From Sphingobacteriaceae bacterium (GTDB lineage Bacteria; Bacteroidota; Bacteroidia; B-17B0; Aurantibacillaceae), in NCBI GenBank assembly GCA_023251725.1, contig JAHEYG010000017.1:1-43557 (forward strand): DNA of 43,557 nucleotides. The letters run 5' to 3'. Under the pieces are notes generated by a model. That model was given only the letters and a program-made list of their open reading frames with translations. It did no database searches and was not told the DNA's origin. The translations under genes were made by a program, and so were the position numbers. Positions within the stretch are counted from its first letter, which is position 1, and every line of letters begins with the position of its first letter. Below are positions 8,501-17,289 of this stretch, piece after piece.

Positions 8501-11181
8501 ATATTTTGAGTTACAACTATTGGTCCGCTGGTAACACAACCGTTGGAAGTATTTGTTACAGTATAATTATACGTTCCTCCAACGTTAAGGGTTATTGTTC
8601 CGGTTCCGGCACCGCCTGTTATTCCAGGGCCCGTCCAAACATAACTAACCGGTATGCTTGTAGTGGTTGCTACCGCCGTGGTAGAAACAACAGTACAATT
8701 TAAACTACCGGACGATGCGGCTATACTTGGCGTGATTGTATTTTGATTTACAACAATTGCTCCATTGGTTACACAACCATTCGAAGTATTTGTTACAGTA
8801 TAATTATATGTTCCACCGAGATTGAGTGTAATAGTTCCCGTACCGGCTCCTCCTGTTATTCCCGGACCAGTCCAAATATAGCTTGCTGGAGCGGTTGTTG
8901 TAGTTGCGGCGGCTGAAGTTGAAACTACGCTGCAATTTAAACTTCCGGAAGAAGCTGCAACACTAGGAGCTGTTGTATTTTGAGTAACAACAATTGGTCC
9001 GCTTGATTTACATCCATTTGAAGTATTTGTAACAGTATAATTATAAGTTCCTCCCGCATTCAGAGTTATTGTGCCTGTTCCTGCGCCGCCGGTTATTCCG
9101 GGGCCAGTCCAAACATAACTAACGGGAATGGTTGTTGTAGTTGCAGCAGCAGTGGTTGAAGCGGTTGTACAATTTAAACTTCCCGAGGATGGTGCAACAG
9201 TTGGTGGCGTATTATTAAGAGTAACGGCAACGGTTGCAGGTGTTGATGGACAACTTGCAACATTTACTGTTAAGGAATAAGTTCCTGCAACATTTACATT
9301 GGGATTTGCAGTTGCACCTCCTGAAACAATTCCGGGACCCGACCATACATAAGTTCCTCCGCCAGAACCAGCTAAAACTGTTGTCGGATTTGTACAAGTT
9401 AATTGCTGAGGCAGTCCGGCATTTGCAACAGGAATAGGAACTGCAGTTGCGGTTTTACTTACAATTTGAGTACCTCCGCATTGATCGGTAACCACGCCAT
9501 AAACTGTGTAATTTCCTGCGGCAGGAAAATTAATACTTGCCGGTGAACCTGCGGCAACGGTCGGCACCCCTGCGGCATTAAAACTCCATGTAATATTTAA
9601 TGGAGGCACGCCGTATCCTGTACCGTTAGAAGTTGCAGTTATATTTCCACCAGCGCAAACTGTATTTGTAGATAAAGTAAATGGATTAGGAACGTTGGTC
9701 CATTCCACAGTACGTCCCTGTAAAGTAACATTCCAACTTTGTAATCGAGAACATGTGTTAGTAGCGTAGGTACAATTGCATCCCAAAGTATTATTACAAA
9801 ATACACGTAAAAGATTTAAAGAAAATGTTATTGCTTGCGGCAAACAAGAAGCGGGCAAACATTGAACCATGCTTTGACATCCAGACGAAGCAAAAGGAAG
9901 GGTCGGACTCCAAGTTCCGGAAGTAACACAACCGGGAGAGCACGACCAATATAGCCCTGCACCTGAAGGTGTTCTTCCACCACAATTAGAGAGAATTTCC
10001 ACTCTGGGATCACTATTAAGACATGCGCCACCACCTGAACAACAGGTTATTTGCTCAGTGGCCCACGATGTGCTAAAATCCCAAGGCATACTGCCTCCTG
10101 GAAAAGTCAAAGTAAGAACTTGAGTACAAAATAAAGGTGTTAACATTGAACCGATTGTATTCGGAGGCGCAGCTATTGGTCCAACTGCTGTAATTAATGG
10201 GTCAATTGTAAGCGGATAAACAATTCCGGGCATATTTAGAAATGAAGAATCAACATGAAGTTCAATATTGTTACCCATTACTCTGTAATTATTAAACATC
10301 ATGTGAGTTCTGTCTCCTGAACCATCTATTGAAAATGCTTTTCTTATAACATACTGTGTGGTTCCAGAATGATCGTTGATATGAATGTTATCTTCAAATA
10401 ATCCTCCAGTATTGCCTGATAGCTGCGATAATATTAAATCAGATGATAAATTAAGTCGATCGGTTAAAATTAAACGTTTCGCATTTGGAATTGCTGATTT
10501 TACAATGAACATACTTTTTATATGGCTCTCTCCAAACACAATCTTCATATCTATACCTGGAAAAATATTATTTACATACGCTCCGTTATTTCCAACAACG
10601 TAATCCGACCAATTAGGATTATAATTTTGAACATGGTTCCCATTATCAATAACCGTTAAAACATATTGGTTATTCTGTACACTGTATTTATCGCAATTAA
10701 TATTTGTAAAATGCGAATTAAAATTAATAAGGGTAGGATAAACTTGATTGGGAGCGGAGTAAATTCCTGATGATTCTAGATGTAAAGTTGGATTGATAGC
10801 AATTAGTTGTCCGTTTTTCTGGTAATGCATTGGATTGACAGATTTTTGCATGTAAAAAAAAGTCGGGTCATTAATATCAACAAAATATCGCTCGTTGATT
10901 TTTCTTTTCGAAATTACCTCAACTACATTTTTATTTGGCGCATTACAAGGAAGGGTTCCAAAATCAGGATGTGAATAATATTTTGGATCATTATATTTTT
11001 TGCCTATTTCCTCTGCATAAGTTCTTGGCTCAATAATTTTAGAATAATTCTCAAAATGATATTCAAGCCCGTTAGAGGCCTTGGCGTTTTTTTGAGCCAT
11101 AATTGGATCTGATAGAATTAAAATAAGACAAAATAATCCCTTAATTCCTAAGGATACTAGTTTCGATGATTCATTTTGCAT
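5560..11181 (-). CDS. Giant secreted repeat protein (adhesin-like), T9SS type B / gliding-motility-associated C-terminus
   Basis: The 1873-residue product starts with a signal peptide (GLFCLILILSDPIMAQ). Residues of about 30-340 form an unrecognised head ending in YPLTIDPLI, a phrase common at the end of N-terminal domains of SBBP- and Rhs-type surface proteins. A cysteine-rich stretch follows (ITCCSGGGAC onward) and a PKD-like segment. I count 14 Ig/SprB-like repeats around Y-x-W-T-G-P-G-I-T-G-G; five consecutive ones (plus-strand about 8020-9200) keep a 79-80 residue period. Most carry two cysteines (LNC and NGC), suggesting one disulfide per repeat. Next is a PKD domain (YSWNFGNG) and the gliding-motility-associated tail (IPNVFSPNDDGINDVL, IFNRWGQ, GTYFYFVKATG). 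It is a tandem paralogue of the next gene, with a different head. Adhesion is inferred from architecture only. Confidence 0.9.
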   Translation of the reverse strand: MQNESSKLVSLGIKGLFCLILILSDPIMAQKNAKASNGLEYHFENYSKIIEPRTYAEEIGKKYNDPKYYSHPDFGTLPCNAPNKNVVEVISKRKINERYFVDINDPTFFYMQKSVNPMHYQKNGQLIAINPTLHLESSGIYSAPNQVYPTLINFNSHFTNINCDKYSVQNNQYVLTVIDNGNHVQNYNPNWSDYVVGNNGAYVNNIFPGIDMKIVFGESHIKSMFIVKSAIPNAKRLILTDRLNLSSDLILSQLSGNTGGLFEDNIHINDHSGTTQYVIRKAFSIDGSGDRTHMMFNNYRVMGNNIELHVDSSFLNMPGIVYPLTIDPLITAVGPIAAPPNTIGSMLTPLFCTQVLTLTFPGGSMPWDFSTSWATEQITCCSGGGACLNSDPRVEILSNCGGRTPSGAGLYWSCSPGCVTSGTWSPTLPFASSGCQSMVQCLPASCLPQAITFSLNLLRVFCNNTLGCNCTYATNTCSRLQSWNVTLQGRTVEWTNVPNPFTLSTNTVCAGGNITATSNGTGYGVPPLNITWSFNAAGVPTVAAGSPASINFPAAGNYTVYGVVTDQCGGTQIVSKTATAVPIPVANAGLPQQLTCTNPTTVLAGSGGGTYVWSGPGIVSGGATANPNVNVAGTYSLTVNVASCPSTPATVAVTLNNTPPTVAPSSGSLNCTTASTTAAATTTTIPVSYVWTGPGITGGAGTGTITLNAGGTYNYTVTNTSNGCKSSGPIVVTQNTTAPSVAASSGSLNCSVVSTSAAATTTTAPASYIWTGPGITGGAGTGTITLNLGGTYNYTVTNTSNGCVTNGAIVVNQNTITPSIAASSGSLNCTVVSTTAVATTTSIPVSYVWTGPGITGGAGTGTITLNVGGTYNYTVTNTSNGCVTSGPIVVTQNIVTPTLTPAATGSLNCIVPTATLSTTTGVAPVSYLWTGPGITGGAGTGTITCNVGGTYNYTVTNTFNTCKTTGNFIVTQNTAVPSIAAASTGSLNCSVNTVSVSATTTSTPVSYNWTGPSITGGAGTGTITINGGGTYNYTVTNTFNNCVALGNVVVAQNTIVPTTTVSVTGTITCATPSVQLNGAANPGTCTVVWTGGVCGSPIAYTTSACGAGTYTFVATNTFNNCSSIPQSVTVLPNANVPSVVLNNTGTITCITTSVQVAATTTASPVSYVWTGPGITGGAGTPTITVNAGGIYSVVVTNTVNGCSTTITNSITANNAPVTPTATASNTITCSTTTISLTTGAGAGAFNFNWSGPGIIGTNTLATITASLGGSYTATVTDITSGCFGTVSIAASSSTNVPSAISISPSTFTLSCATPTTQLVVTVTGGNTYTWTPPISGTILSGVNSTTANVSGPGIYTVVITGTNGCSAPVATATLIADANSPAVTLSANSGSITCLVAAPGVTATPTGTVTIASYSWSPAGGIASGSNTTTPTFTTAGTYSCLITANNGCTTTTFVTISNNSVIPTASTPTVNNITCGNTNVIINPAYTPTVGLTYTWTGASILGATTNASVTVDQSGTYTVSFVDPSNGCSNTMTVSVNGNTVTPTVTVASTSSIGVGCSASNNTVSLTASSTPSTGVNYIWSNGGVTSVITVTVGGVYSATVTDATNGCSVVTQYTVINNTTLPNVSAGSNTSIPCGSSSLTLNGSSSTSGVTFAWTGGGIVSGSNTPSPIVNAAGIYTLTVTNPTTGCTSQSTVDISLTVVNAAFIEDFITGFAPLNVNFTNLSTGATAYSWNFGNGSAVSTATNPTYIYPNSGVFVVQLIATSGPCSDTAFATINVTDGLTLEIPNVFSPNDDGINDVLTITSTGVKEISLLIFNRWGQKMYEFVGVKAGWDGVTTNGAKAAVGTYFYFVKATGFDDKEINKNGPVSLFR
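8020..9200 (-). repeat. Tandem coding repeats of 237-240 bp in the first giant gene
   Basis: The marker GTATTTGT(T/A)ACA recurs at 8069, 8309, 8549, 8786 and 9023, that is every 240, 240, 237 and 237 bases. Each unit encodes a 79-80 residue Ig-like module containing WTGPGITGGAGTGTIT and TYNYTVTNT. Older, more diverged units continue on both sides. Confidence 0.9.
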
Positions 11182-11297
11182 ATTAGTAATTTTAAATTAA
11201 TACTTTTTCTATTGAAACACTCAATCAATTAAATAGATTGCCACATAAATCGTGCCGCAACCAATTCGAACTAAAGCTAAATATGAGGTTATCTTAA

Positions 11298-11305
11298 CAA
11301 AAATA
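11298..11305 (-). promoter_or_regulatory. Possible -7 element for the first giant gene
   Basis: TATTTTTG on the minus strand fits TAnnTTTG and lies about 117 bases before the ATG at 11181. No TTTG is present at the expected 19-21 base distance, so the assignment is weak; the rest of 11182-11402 shows nothing else I can name. Confidence 0.3.
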
Positions 11306-11402
11306 TAGAAAAAAAAATCAAGAAATACTCCTTAGTTTAAATAAGTGCTGATTTTCAATTAATTAGATTACAGATGGATTAAATATAGATGGTTTTGAAT
11401 AC

Positions 11403-11440
11403 AAAAAAAGACCTATTCACTAATCGTGAAAGGGTCTTTT
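11403..11440 (-). terminator. Intrinsic terminator after the second giant adhesin gene
   Basis: Read leftward, AAAAGACC pairs with GGTCTTTT (11433-11440 and 11406-11413), with an inner TTCAC/GTGAA stem, and is followed by seven U residues. It starts 17 bases after the stop codon of the 1780-residue protein. Confidence 0.8.
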
Positions 11441-11456
11441 ATAAAAATAATTTATC

Positions 11457-14400
11457 TTATCTGAATAAGCTTACGGGACCGTTTTTGGTAATTTCCTTAT
11501 CATCAAATCCAGTTGCCTTTACAAAATAGAAATAAGTACCGGCGGCAGCTTTGTTTCCGTTGGAATTAACTCCATCCCAAGCTGCTTTTGTGCCTGTAAA
11601 TTCGTACATCTGTTGTCCCCAACGATTAAATATTTGTAATGATAATTCTTTAACTCCAGTAGATTTAATAGTTAAAACATCATTAATTCCATCATCATTG
11701 GGAGTAAATACATTTGGAATTTCAATTGACAATCCATCATTCACCAAAATATCCATTATTGCGGTATCACTACATAAACCAGATGTAGCAATTAAAGTCA
11801 CTACAAAAGAACCATTGCCATTATAAACGTTAGAAGTGCTGGTTTGTGTCGAAGTTGCACCATTACCGAAATTCCAATTATAAGTAACTGCGCCAATACT
11901 AGTATTAGTAAAGTTAACGGTAAGAGGCGCAACACCAACAGTGAAATCAGCCATGAACCCTGCAATAACTGTTGTATTAATAATCGCAACAGTTGAAGTT
12001 GAAAAACAACCTGTATTAGGGTCGGAAACGGTTAGAGTATAAATACCGGCCAAATTTACTATTGGGGTTGGGGTATTAGAACCGGAAACAATACCATTTC
12101 CTAACCAAGTGTAAGTTACGCCGGAAGTTGTAGAAGTACCGCTAAGTACAGAAGTTGCACCTGCACCGCAAGGCAAGGCGCCATTAGTACCTGCGTTAGC
12201 ATTAGGAATTGCAGTGTTATTATTTACAGTATATAAAACTGCAACTGAACAACTGTTAGAAGGATCGGTGACAACAACAGAATAATTACCCGGCGTTGAA
12301 GTCGACATAGTAGAAGTAATTACCCCTGTTGACCAACTAAAGGTAAGCCCTATAGTTGGTGAAGTATTTGCAGTTAAAACTGCAGTTCCGGTACCAGGCG
12401 CGCAACCAATTCCTAGTGTTGAGGTAGAAGAACTAACAGTAGCCGTTGGCGCTACCGTGTTACCAATTACAGTCACGGTAATTGTATTTGAACATCCGTT
12501 ACTTGGGTCGGTTATATTCACCGAATACGTTCCGCTTTGATTAACAGTTACACTTCCGTTTGTTGTTGCCCCTACAATTCCTCCCCCAAACCAAATATAA
12601 GTTAAGCCAGTTGTTGGCGTGTAAACCGGATTGATGATCACACTTGTGTTTAAGCATGATATATTATTTACCGGAATTCCAGCAGTGGTTGGGATAACAC
12701 TATTATTACTAACAGTTACAAAAGTAGAACTCGTACATCCATTATTCGCGGTAATTAAACACGAATAAGTTCCCGCAGCCGTAAATGTAGGAGTCGTTGT
12801 ATTAGCACCTGTTGCTATTCCTATTGTAGGAGACCAAGAATAAGTTGCTATGGTTACTGTTCCGGTTGGAGTTATTGTAACACCTGGTGCTGTATTTAAA
12901 CAGGTAATGCTTGTTGCACCTGTAGATAATGTAACCGACGGCGCATTAGAATTAGCAACTATAATGGCAGTTGCTGCCGGTGCAGAACAACCGTTAGTTC
13001 CTGTTGCAACTACCGAATAAGTTCCGGGACCTGAAATTGTAGCACTTGTTGAATTAACACCACTTAAAATCGAACCTGAAACAGGGGCAGTCCATGTATA
13101 AGTAGTTCCACCTGTAGTTGTAACTACTAATTGTGTGGTTGGAGTTGCACAAGACAAAGTAAAACTTGAAGGCGTGACTGAAATTGAAGTTGGAACAGAA
13201 GTATTAGTAATTGCAGAAATACTTACAGTGCCTGTACAGCCACTAGTTGTTTCGGTTACAGTGGCGGTATAAGCTCCTCCTACACTTGAAGTAATAGTTG
13301 ATAAAGTATTAGATCCAACTATTCCAGCGCCCGACCAATTGTAAGTAAACGAACCGGCTCCGGCTCCGGCAGTTAAGTTTATCGTAGTTGTATTACATGT
13401 TAAAGTATTGGAAGCCACTGCCGTCGGTGTAACTGGAGCGTTATTTGCTGTAACACTGTTTGTAATTATGGAGGAACATCCGTTTAATGTATTGGTGAGA
13501 GTAAGGGTATATACACCACCCATATTTACAGTGATCGTTTGCGTTCCTGCTCCGGCTATAATTCCAGGTCCTGACCAAGTATAAATCACAGGTGCGGCAG
13601 CAGTGGTAGATGTAACTTGCGATGTTAACACTAAACAAGTAAGCGTTCCTGTATTTGCGAGGGTTGCTATTGGAGATCCAGCGTTAGGAAATACCTGAAC
13701 CGTAGAAGAAGCTGAACAACCATTTGCAGGATTGGTAGCAGTCATTGTAAATATTCCGGCAGAACAAGCTGAAGCAGTGTAAGAAGTTGGACCGGCACAA
13801 ACACCACCGGTCCATACCACCGTACAAGTCGAAGGATTGGCAGAACCAATAATTTGTACCGAAGGGGTTAAGCAAGTAACAGTTTGAGAAGAACCTGCAT
13901 TTGCAGTGGGCGGAATTGTAAAATTACCAACAGCACTATTAACTATTGCTGTACAACCATTAACTGAACTTGTAACCAACAAAGAATAGGTTCCAACCTG
14001 ATTAACATTTACAGTCATTTGATTGGAAGCGCCAATTACTCCCGGGCCTGTCCAGCTATATAAAACTCCACCAGCCGGAGCACCCGATAAAGTTACTAGG
14101 GTGTTAGTACAAGTAATAGAAGGAGTAGGACTAATTGAAGGAGTTGGTGCAACCGTATTTGTGGTAGGTAGAACTGTCGTTGAGTTGGTGCATCCATTTG
14201 CAGGATTAATTACAACAACCGAATAAACTCCAGGCCCCGAGCCTGTGGCAAATTGTGAATTTACCCCTGATGTTATTAGTCCTCCAAAAGGAGGTGACCA
14301 AGTATAACTCATTCCGGCAGGGGTTACGGTTAAATTCATTGCCGGAGAAACACAAGTAACTGTTCCTGCGGAAGTGGCAAGAGCAGCAGGGGCAGTGGTG

Positions 14401-16799
14401 TTTTGTATCACAGCAATAGTGCCGGTTGTTTTACAACCATTAGAAGTATTTGTAACAGTATAATTGTATGTTCCGGGACTGTTTACAGTGGCAGTACCGG
14501 TATTTGCACCTGCGGTAATACTTGGACCAGTCCACGTATAAGTTACGGGGGCAGCACCAGTAGTTGAACCAACAGTAGTAGTTAATACAGTACAATTTAA
14601 GCTACCTGCTGTAGCAACAACCGGTGGTAATGTAATATTTTGCGCTACTGCAACGTTTCCTGTAGTTGTACATCCATTCGATGTATTTGTTACTGTGTAA
14701 TTATATGTTCCGGGTAAATTTACAGTCGCAGTTCCTGTTAAAGCGCCCCCTGTTATTCCGGGTCCGGTCCAATTATAACTTACAGGAGCGGCTCCGGTAG
14801 TTGATACAACAGTAGTTGATATAACTGTACAATTTAAACTTCCTGACGATGCGGCTACAGCCGGAGCAGTAATGTTTTGTACCACAGAAACATTTCCGCT
14901 GGTGACACAACCATTGGAAGTATTTGTAACTGTGTAATTATAAGTTCCGGGTAAATTTACTGTAGCGGTTCCAGTAAGAGCTCCGCCGGTTATTCCTGGT
15001 CCTGTCCAATTATAACTTACAGGAGCGGCTCCGGTAGTTGATACAACAGTAGTTGATATAACTGTACAATTTAAACTTCCTGACGATGCGGCTACAGCCG
15101 GAGCAGTAATGTTTTGAGCAACTGCAACATTTCCGCTGGTAACGCAACCATTAGAAGTATTTGTAACAGTATAGTTATATGTTCCGGGTAGGTTTACGGT
15201 GGCGGTACCGGTTAAGGCTCCTCCGGTTACTCCGGGACCAGTCCAGTTATAACTTACAGGAGCGGCTCCAGTTGTTGAAGCGACTGTTGTAGATAATACA
15301 GTACAATTTAAACTTCCTGATGACGCAACAACAGGTGGCGCAACTATATTCTGTAAAACAACAGTGTTTCCTGTTGTTTTACAACCATTAGAGGTATTGG
15401 TAACCGTATAATTATAAGTGCCAGGTAAATTCAATGTTATTGTACCCGTTCCTGCTCCTCCGGTAATACCCGGACCAGTCCAAACATAACTTACGGGTGC
15501 AGCACCTGTAGTTGCTGCTGCTGTTGTAGAAACTACAAGGCAATTTAAACTTCCTGAAGATGGAGCAACACCGGGTGGGGTTGTATTTGTATTAACGGCG
15601 ACCGTAGCAGCCGGAGAAGTACAACCATTTACAGTTACGCTTAATGTAAAAACACCGGATAAATTTACGGTTGGATTGGCAGTTGCTGCTCCACCTGTGA
15701 TTCCTGCCCCAGTCCAAGAATAAGATCCTCCACCCGATCCGACAAGGACGGTGGATGGATTAGTACAGGTTATTGATTTAGAAGGTCCGGCATTTGCTAC
15801 AGGAACGGGAGTAACGCTCACTGAAATGGCGTTTGATGCACTACAGAGTGCAGAAATACCAACTGAATAAGTTACAGGATAAGAACCAGCACCTACTGAA
15901 GGGCAGAAGGAGTTTGTTACTACGCCCGTTCCAACCCAAGTTCCGCCGGCAGTTCCGGTAACTTGTGGAGGCAGATTAACACAAGGGCCGTTAGCACAAA
16001 GTGGACCAATGGCTGTCCAAGATGCGTTATATGGATTTGTTACATAAATAGTGCGAGCTGCGGTTACAATTGGACAAACTCCATTTCCGGTATTGAATGT
16101 ATAGGTAATTGTATAAGTCGTTCCGGGGGTTAGTAACGAAGTAACGAGTTGTGCTTCTGCCCATGGATAACTTGTTAGAGCCCCAGCTACAAAAGGTAAA
16201 ATATTATAAGTACAGGTGCCAATTGTTGTATTCGCAGGAATAACAATAGGAGGATTACAACCAACAAAACCTGCATTCCAGATTCCGGTAGTAATCGCCA
16301 CATTATTATAACAACTTGAAACGGAATAATTCATGTTCGGAACTGCCGACGCAACGTTGCAGATTGACCAAGTGTGAGAACCCGTAGGATCTAAATACGA
16401 AGCAAACAAAGTACTGTTTGAATTATTTGGCATTGGACCAATGTTATTTGCACAAGTTCCAAGAGGGCCTTGACAGCCAACTAAATTTAGAGCAGGATAT
16501 TCGAAAAGGGTGATTGAATTTCTTGTAGCTGAATTAGCATTTGTAGGATTAACAATAAATCTCATACAGGGAGTATTGAAAAGATTAGCCCCTGAACCCG
16601 GTTGTTGTGGATACATGAATATATTACCGCTATTGCAGGCAACAGTATTACTAACAATTGGAGTGAAAGTAGCATCATAGTAATCCAAAGTATTACCGGC
16701 TCCAAGATATAAGTTCACACATTGGGCATAGCTTTTGTGGTTTATAAACGCCAAGGAAAAACACAATAAAATTAGAGTAGTAATTTTTTTCATATTCAT
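11457..16799 (-). CDS. Second giant secreted repeat protein (adhesin-like), T9SS type B / gliding-motility-associated C-terminus
   Basis: The 1780-residue product has a signal peptide (KKITTLILLCFSLAFINHKSYAQ). Two starts are possible: ATG at 16799 (MNMKK) or 16793 (MKK). The head of about 330 residues is rich in cysteine and aromatic residues, unlike the head of its paralogue, and I do not recognise it. I count 16 Ig/SprB-like modules around Y-x-W-T-G-P-G-I-T-G-G; modules 2-6 have a strict 79-residue period and two share a 113-base identical stretch. A PKD domain (YNWNFGNG) and a gliding-motility-associated tail (IPNVFTPNDDGINDVL, IFNRWGQ) close it, with the tail nearly identical to that of the neighbour. 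Several modules also match the paralogue in order (for example the VVWTGGVC module), so the pair arose by duplication and head replacement. It lies 39 bases behind a small secreted-protein gene with a strong promoter and probably shares its transcript. Confidence 0.9.
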   Translation of the reverse strand: MNMKKITTLILLCFSLAFINHKSYAQCVNLYLGAGNTLDYYDATFTPIVSNTVACNSGNIFMYPQQPGSGANLFNTPCMRFIVNPTNANSATRNSITLFEYPALNLVGCQGPLGTCANNIGPMPNNSNSTLFASYLDPTGSHTWSICNVASAVPNMNYSVSSCYNNVAITTGIWNAGFVGCNPPIVIPANTTIGTCTYNILPFVAGALTSYPWAEAQLVTSLLTPGTTYTITYTFNTGNGVCPIVTAARTIYVTNPYNASWTAIGPLCANGPCVNLPPQVTGTAGGTWVGTGVVTNSFCPSVGAGSYPVTYSVGISALCSASNAISVSVTPVPVANAGPSKSITCTNPSTVLVGSGGGSYSWTGAGITGGAATANPTVNLSGVFTLSVTVNGCTSPAATVAVNTNTTPPGVAPSSGSLNCLVVSTTAAATTGAAPVSYVWTGPGITGGAGTGTITLNLPGTYNYTVTNTSNGCKTTGNTVVLQNIVAPPVVASSGSLNCTVLSTTVASTTGAAPVSYNWTGPGVTGGALTGTATVNLPGTYNYTVTNTSNGCVTSGNVAVAQNITAPAVAASSGSLNCTVISTTVVSTTGAAPVSYNWTGPGITGGALTGTATVNLPGTYNYTVTNTSNGCVTSGNVSVVQNITAPAVAASSGSLNCTVISTTVVSTTGAAPVSYNWTGPGITGGALTGTATVNLPGTYNYTVTNTSNGCTTTGNVAVAQNITLPPVVATAGSLNCTVLTTTVGSTTGAAPVTYTWTGPSITAGANTGTATVNSPGTYNYTVTNTSNGCKTTGTIAVIQNTTAPAALATSAGTVTCVSPAMNLTVTPAGMSYTWSPPFGGLITSGVNSQFATGSGPGVYSVVVINPANGCTNSTTVLPTTNTVAPTPSISPTPSITCTNTLVTLSGAPAGGVLYSWTGPGVIGASNQMTVNVNQVGTYSLLVTSSVNGCTAIVNSAVGNFTIPPTANAGSSQTVTCLTPSVQIIGSANPSTCTVVWTGGVCAGPTSYTASACSAGIFTMTATNPANGCSASSTVQVFPNAGSPIATLANTGTLTCLVLTSQVTSTTAAAPVIYTWSGPGIIAGAGTQTITVNMGGVYTLTLTNTLNGCSSIITNSVTANNAPVTPTAVASNTLTCNTTTINLTAGAGAGSFTYNWSGAGIVGSNTLSTITSSVGGAYTATVTETTSGCTGTVSISAITNTSVPTSISVTPSSFTLSCATPTTQLVVTTTGGTTYTWTAPVSGSILSGVNSTSATISGPGTYSVVATGTNGCSAPAATAIIVANSNAPSVTLSTGATSITCLNTAPGVTITPTGTVTIATYSWSPTIGIATGANTTTPTFTAAGTYSCLITANNGCTSSTFVTVSNNSVIPTTAGIPVNNISCLNTSVIINPVYTPTTGLTYIWFGGGIVGATTNGSVTVNQSGTYSVNITDPSNGCSNTITVTVIGNTVAPTATVSSSTSTLGIGCAPGTGTAVLTANTSPTIGLTFSWSTGVITSTMSTSTPGNYSVVVTDPSNSCSVAVLYTVNNNTAIPNANAGTNGALPCGAGATSVLSGTSTTSGVTYTWLGNGIVSGSNTPTPIVNLAGIYTLTVSDPNTGCFSTSTVAIINTTVIAGFMADFTVGVAPLTVNFTNTSIGAVTYNWNFGNGATSTQTSTSNVYNGNGSFVVTLIATSGLCSDTAIMDILVNDGLSIEIPNVFTPNDDGINDVLTIKSTGVKELSLQIFNRWGQQMYEFTGTKAAWDGVNSNGNKAAAGTYFYFVKATGFDDKEITKNGPVSLFR
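14400..15590 (-). repeat. Tandem coding repeats of 237 bp in the second giant gene
   Basis: Five consecutive modules keep a 237-base period (for example GTATTTGT at 14683 and 14920). Bases 14767-14879 and 15004-15116 are identical over 113 positions, pointing to recent duplication or gene conversion of this unit. Confidence 0.9.
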
Positions 16800-16838
16800 C
16801 AGAATTTAATTCTTCTTAATTATTTTTTTTATTAAAAT

Positions 16839-17162
16839 TTATTTTGTTGGTACATCAAAAAAAGTGTTTCTGTTTTCCGGCCTTACAAAGTTGGAATTTT
16901 CTTTGGCCCAAGTATTAATGGTTTGCTTGTATTTTTCTATATTTTCTTTCTTACTATCGTAAATAGGAAAATTACCGGGAATTTCCTTCGAAATTAATTT
17001 TACTAAGATATCTTCTTCCAAACTTGCATATTTCGAAACCACCGGCTCGCTTTTAGCAACAAAGCCATTTGATTGCTTTTTTTGCTTTAAAGATATTTCG
17101 CTTTGAGATTTGAGATTAAAAGAAACGGCGGCTAAAACCAAAAGAAAAGTAACTTTTTTCAT
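16839..17162 (-). CDS. Small secreted protein of unknown function
   Basis: The 107-residue product begins with a signal peptide (MKKVTFLLVLAAVSFNLKSQ). The mature part is charged, lysine-rich and probably helical at its centre (LEEDILVKLISKEIPGNFPIYDSKK cut as LEEDILVKLIS, EIPGNFPIYD), without cysteines or a T9SS signal, so it should stay in the periplasm or be released there. I do not recognise a family. It has its own near-perfect promoter and sits 39 bases before the second giant adhesin, with no terminator between, so the two are probably co-transcribed. That suggests a helper role in export or folding of the adhesin, which is inference. The composition is normal for the region. Confidence 0.75.
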   Translation of the reverse strand: MKKVTFLLVLAAVSFNLKSQSEISLKQKKQSNGFVAKSEPVVSKYASLEEDILVKLISKEIPGNFPIYDSKKENIEKYKQTINTWAKENSNFVRPENRNTFFDVPTK

Positions 17163-17188
17163 ATTGAAACATTTTAAAGTGATTATGA

Positions 17189-17221
17189 CAAAAATATAAA
17201 ATAAAACGATTAATAACCAAA
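17189..17221 (-). promoter_or_regulatory. Promoter of the small secreted protein and second giant adhesin
   Basis: On the minus strand TTTG (17218-17221), a 21-base spacer and TATTTTTG (17189-17196) match TTTG-N19..21-TAnnTTTG fully. The -7 box lies 26 bases before the start codon at 17162. Confidence 0.72.
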
Positions 17222-17289
17222 TAATAATGATAGAATTATGAAAAAATAGTCCAAATTATGGGCTAAAATCGTTTAGAAAAGGCTTTTTT

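Noticed and set aside
8020-9200. Regularly spaced repeats that could suggest a CRISPR array
   Set aside because: The period is 237-240 bases, the units are in frame and coding, and there are no unique short spacers or cas genes.
5560-16799. Many open frames on the plus strand and in other minus frames within the giant genes
   Set aside because: They follow from the biased Thr/Gly/Val/Asn codons of the repeats; they lack signal peptides, known domains and their own promoters.
17163-17289. Terminator for the TMTC-like gene
   Set aside because: Only a weak AGTCC/GGGCT pairing with mismatch is present and no proper U-tract follows, so none is called.
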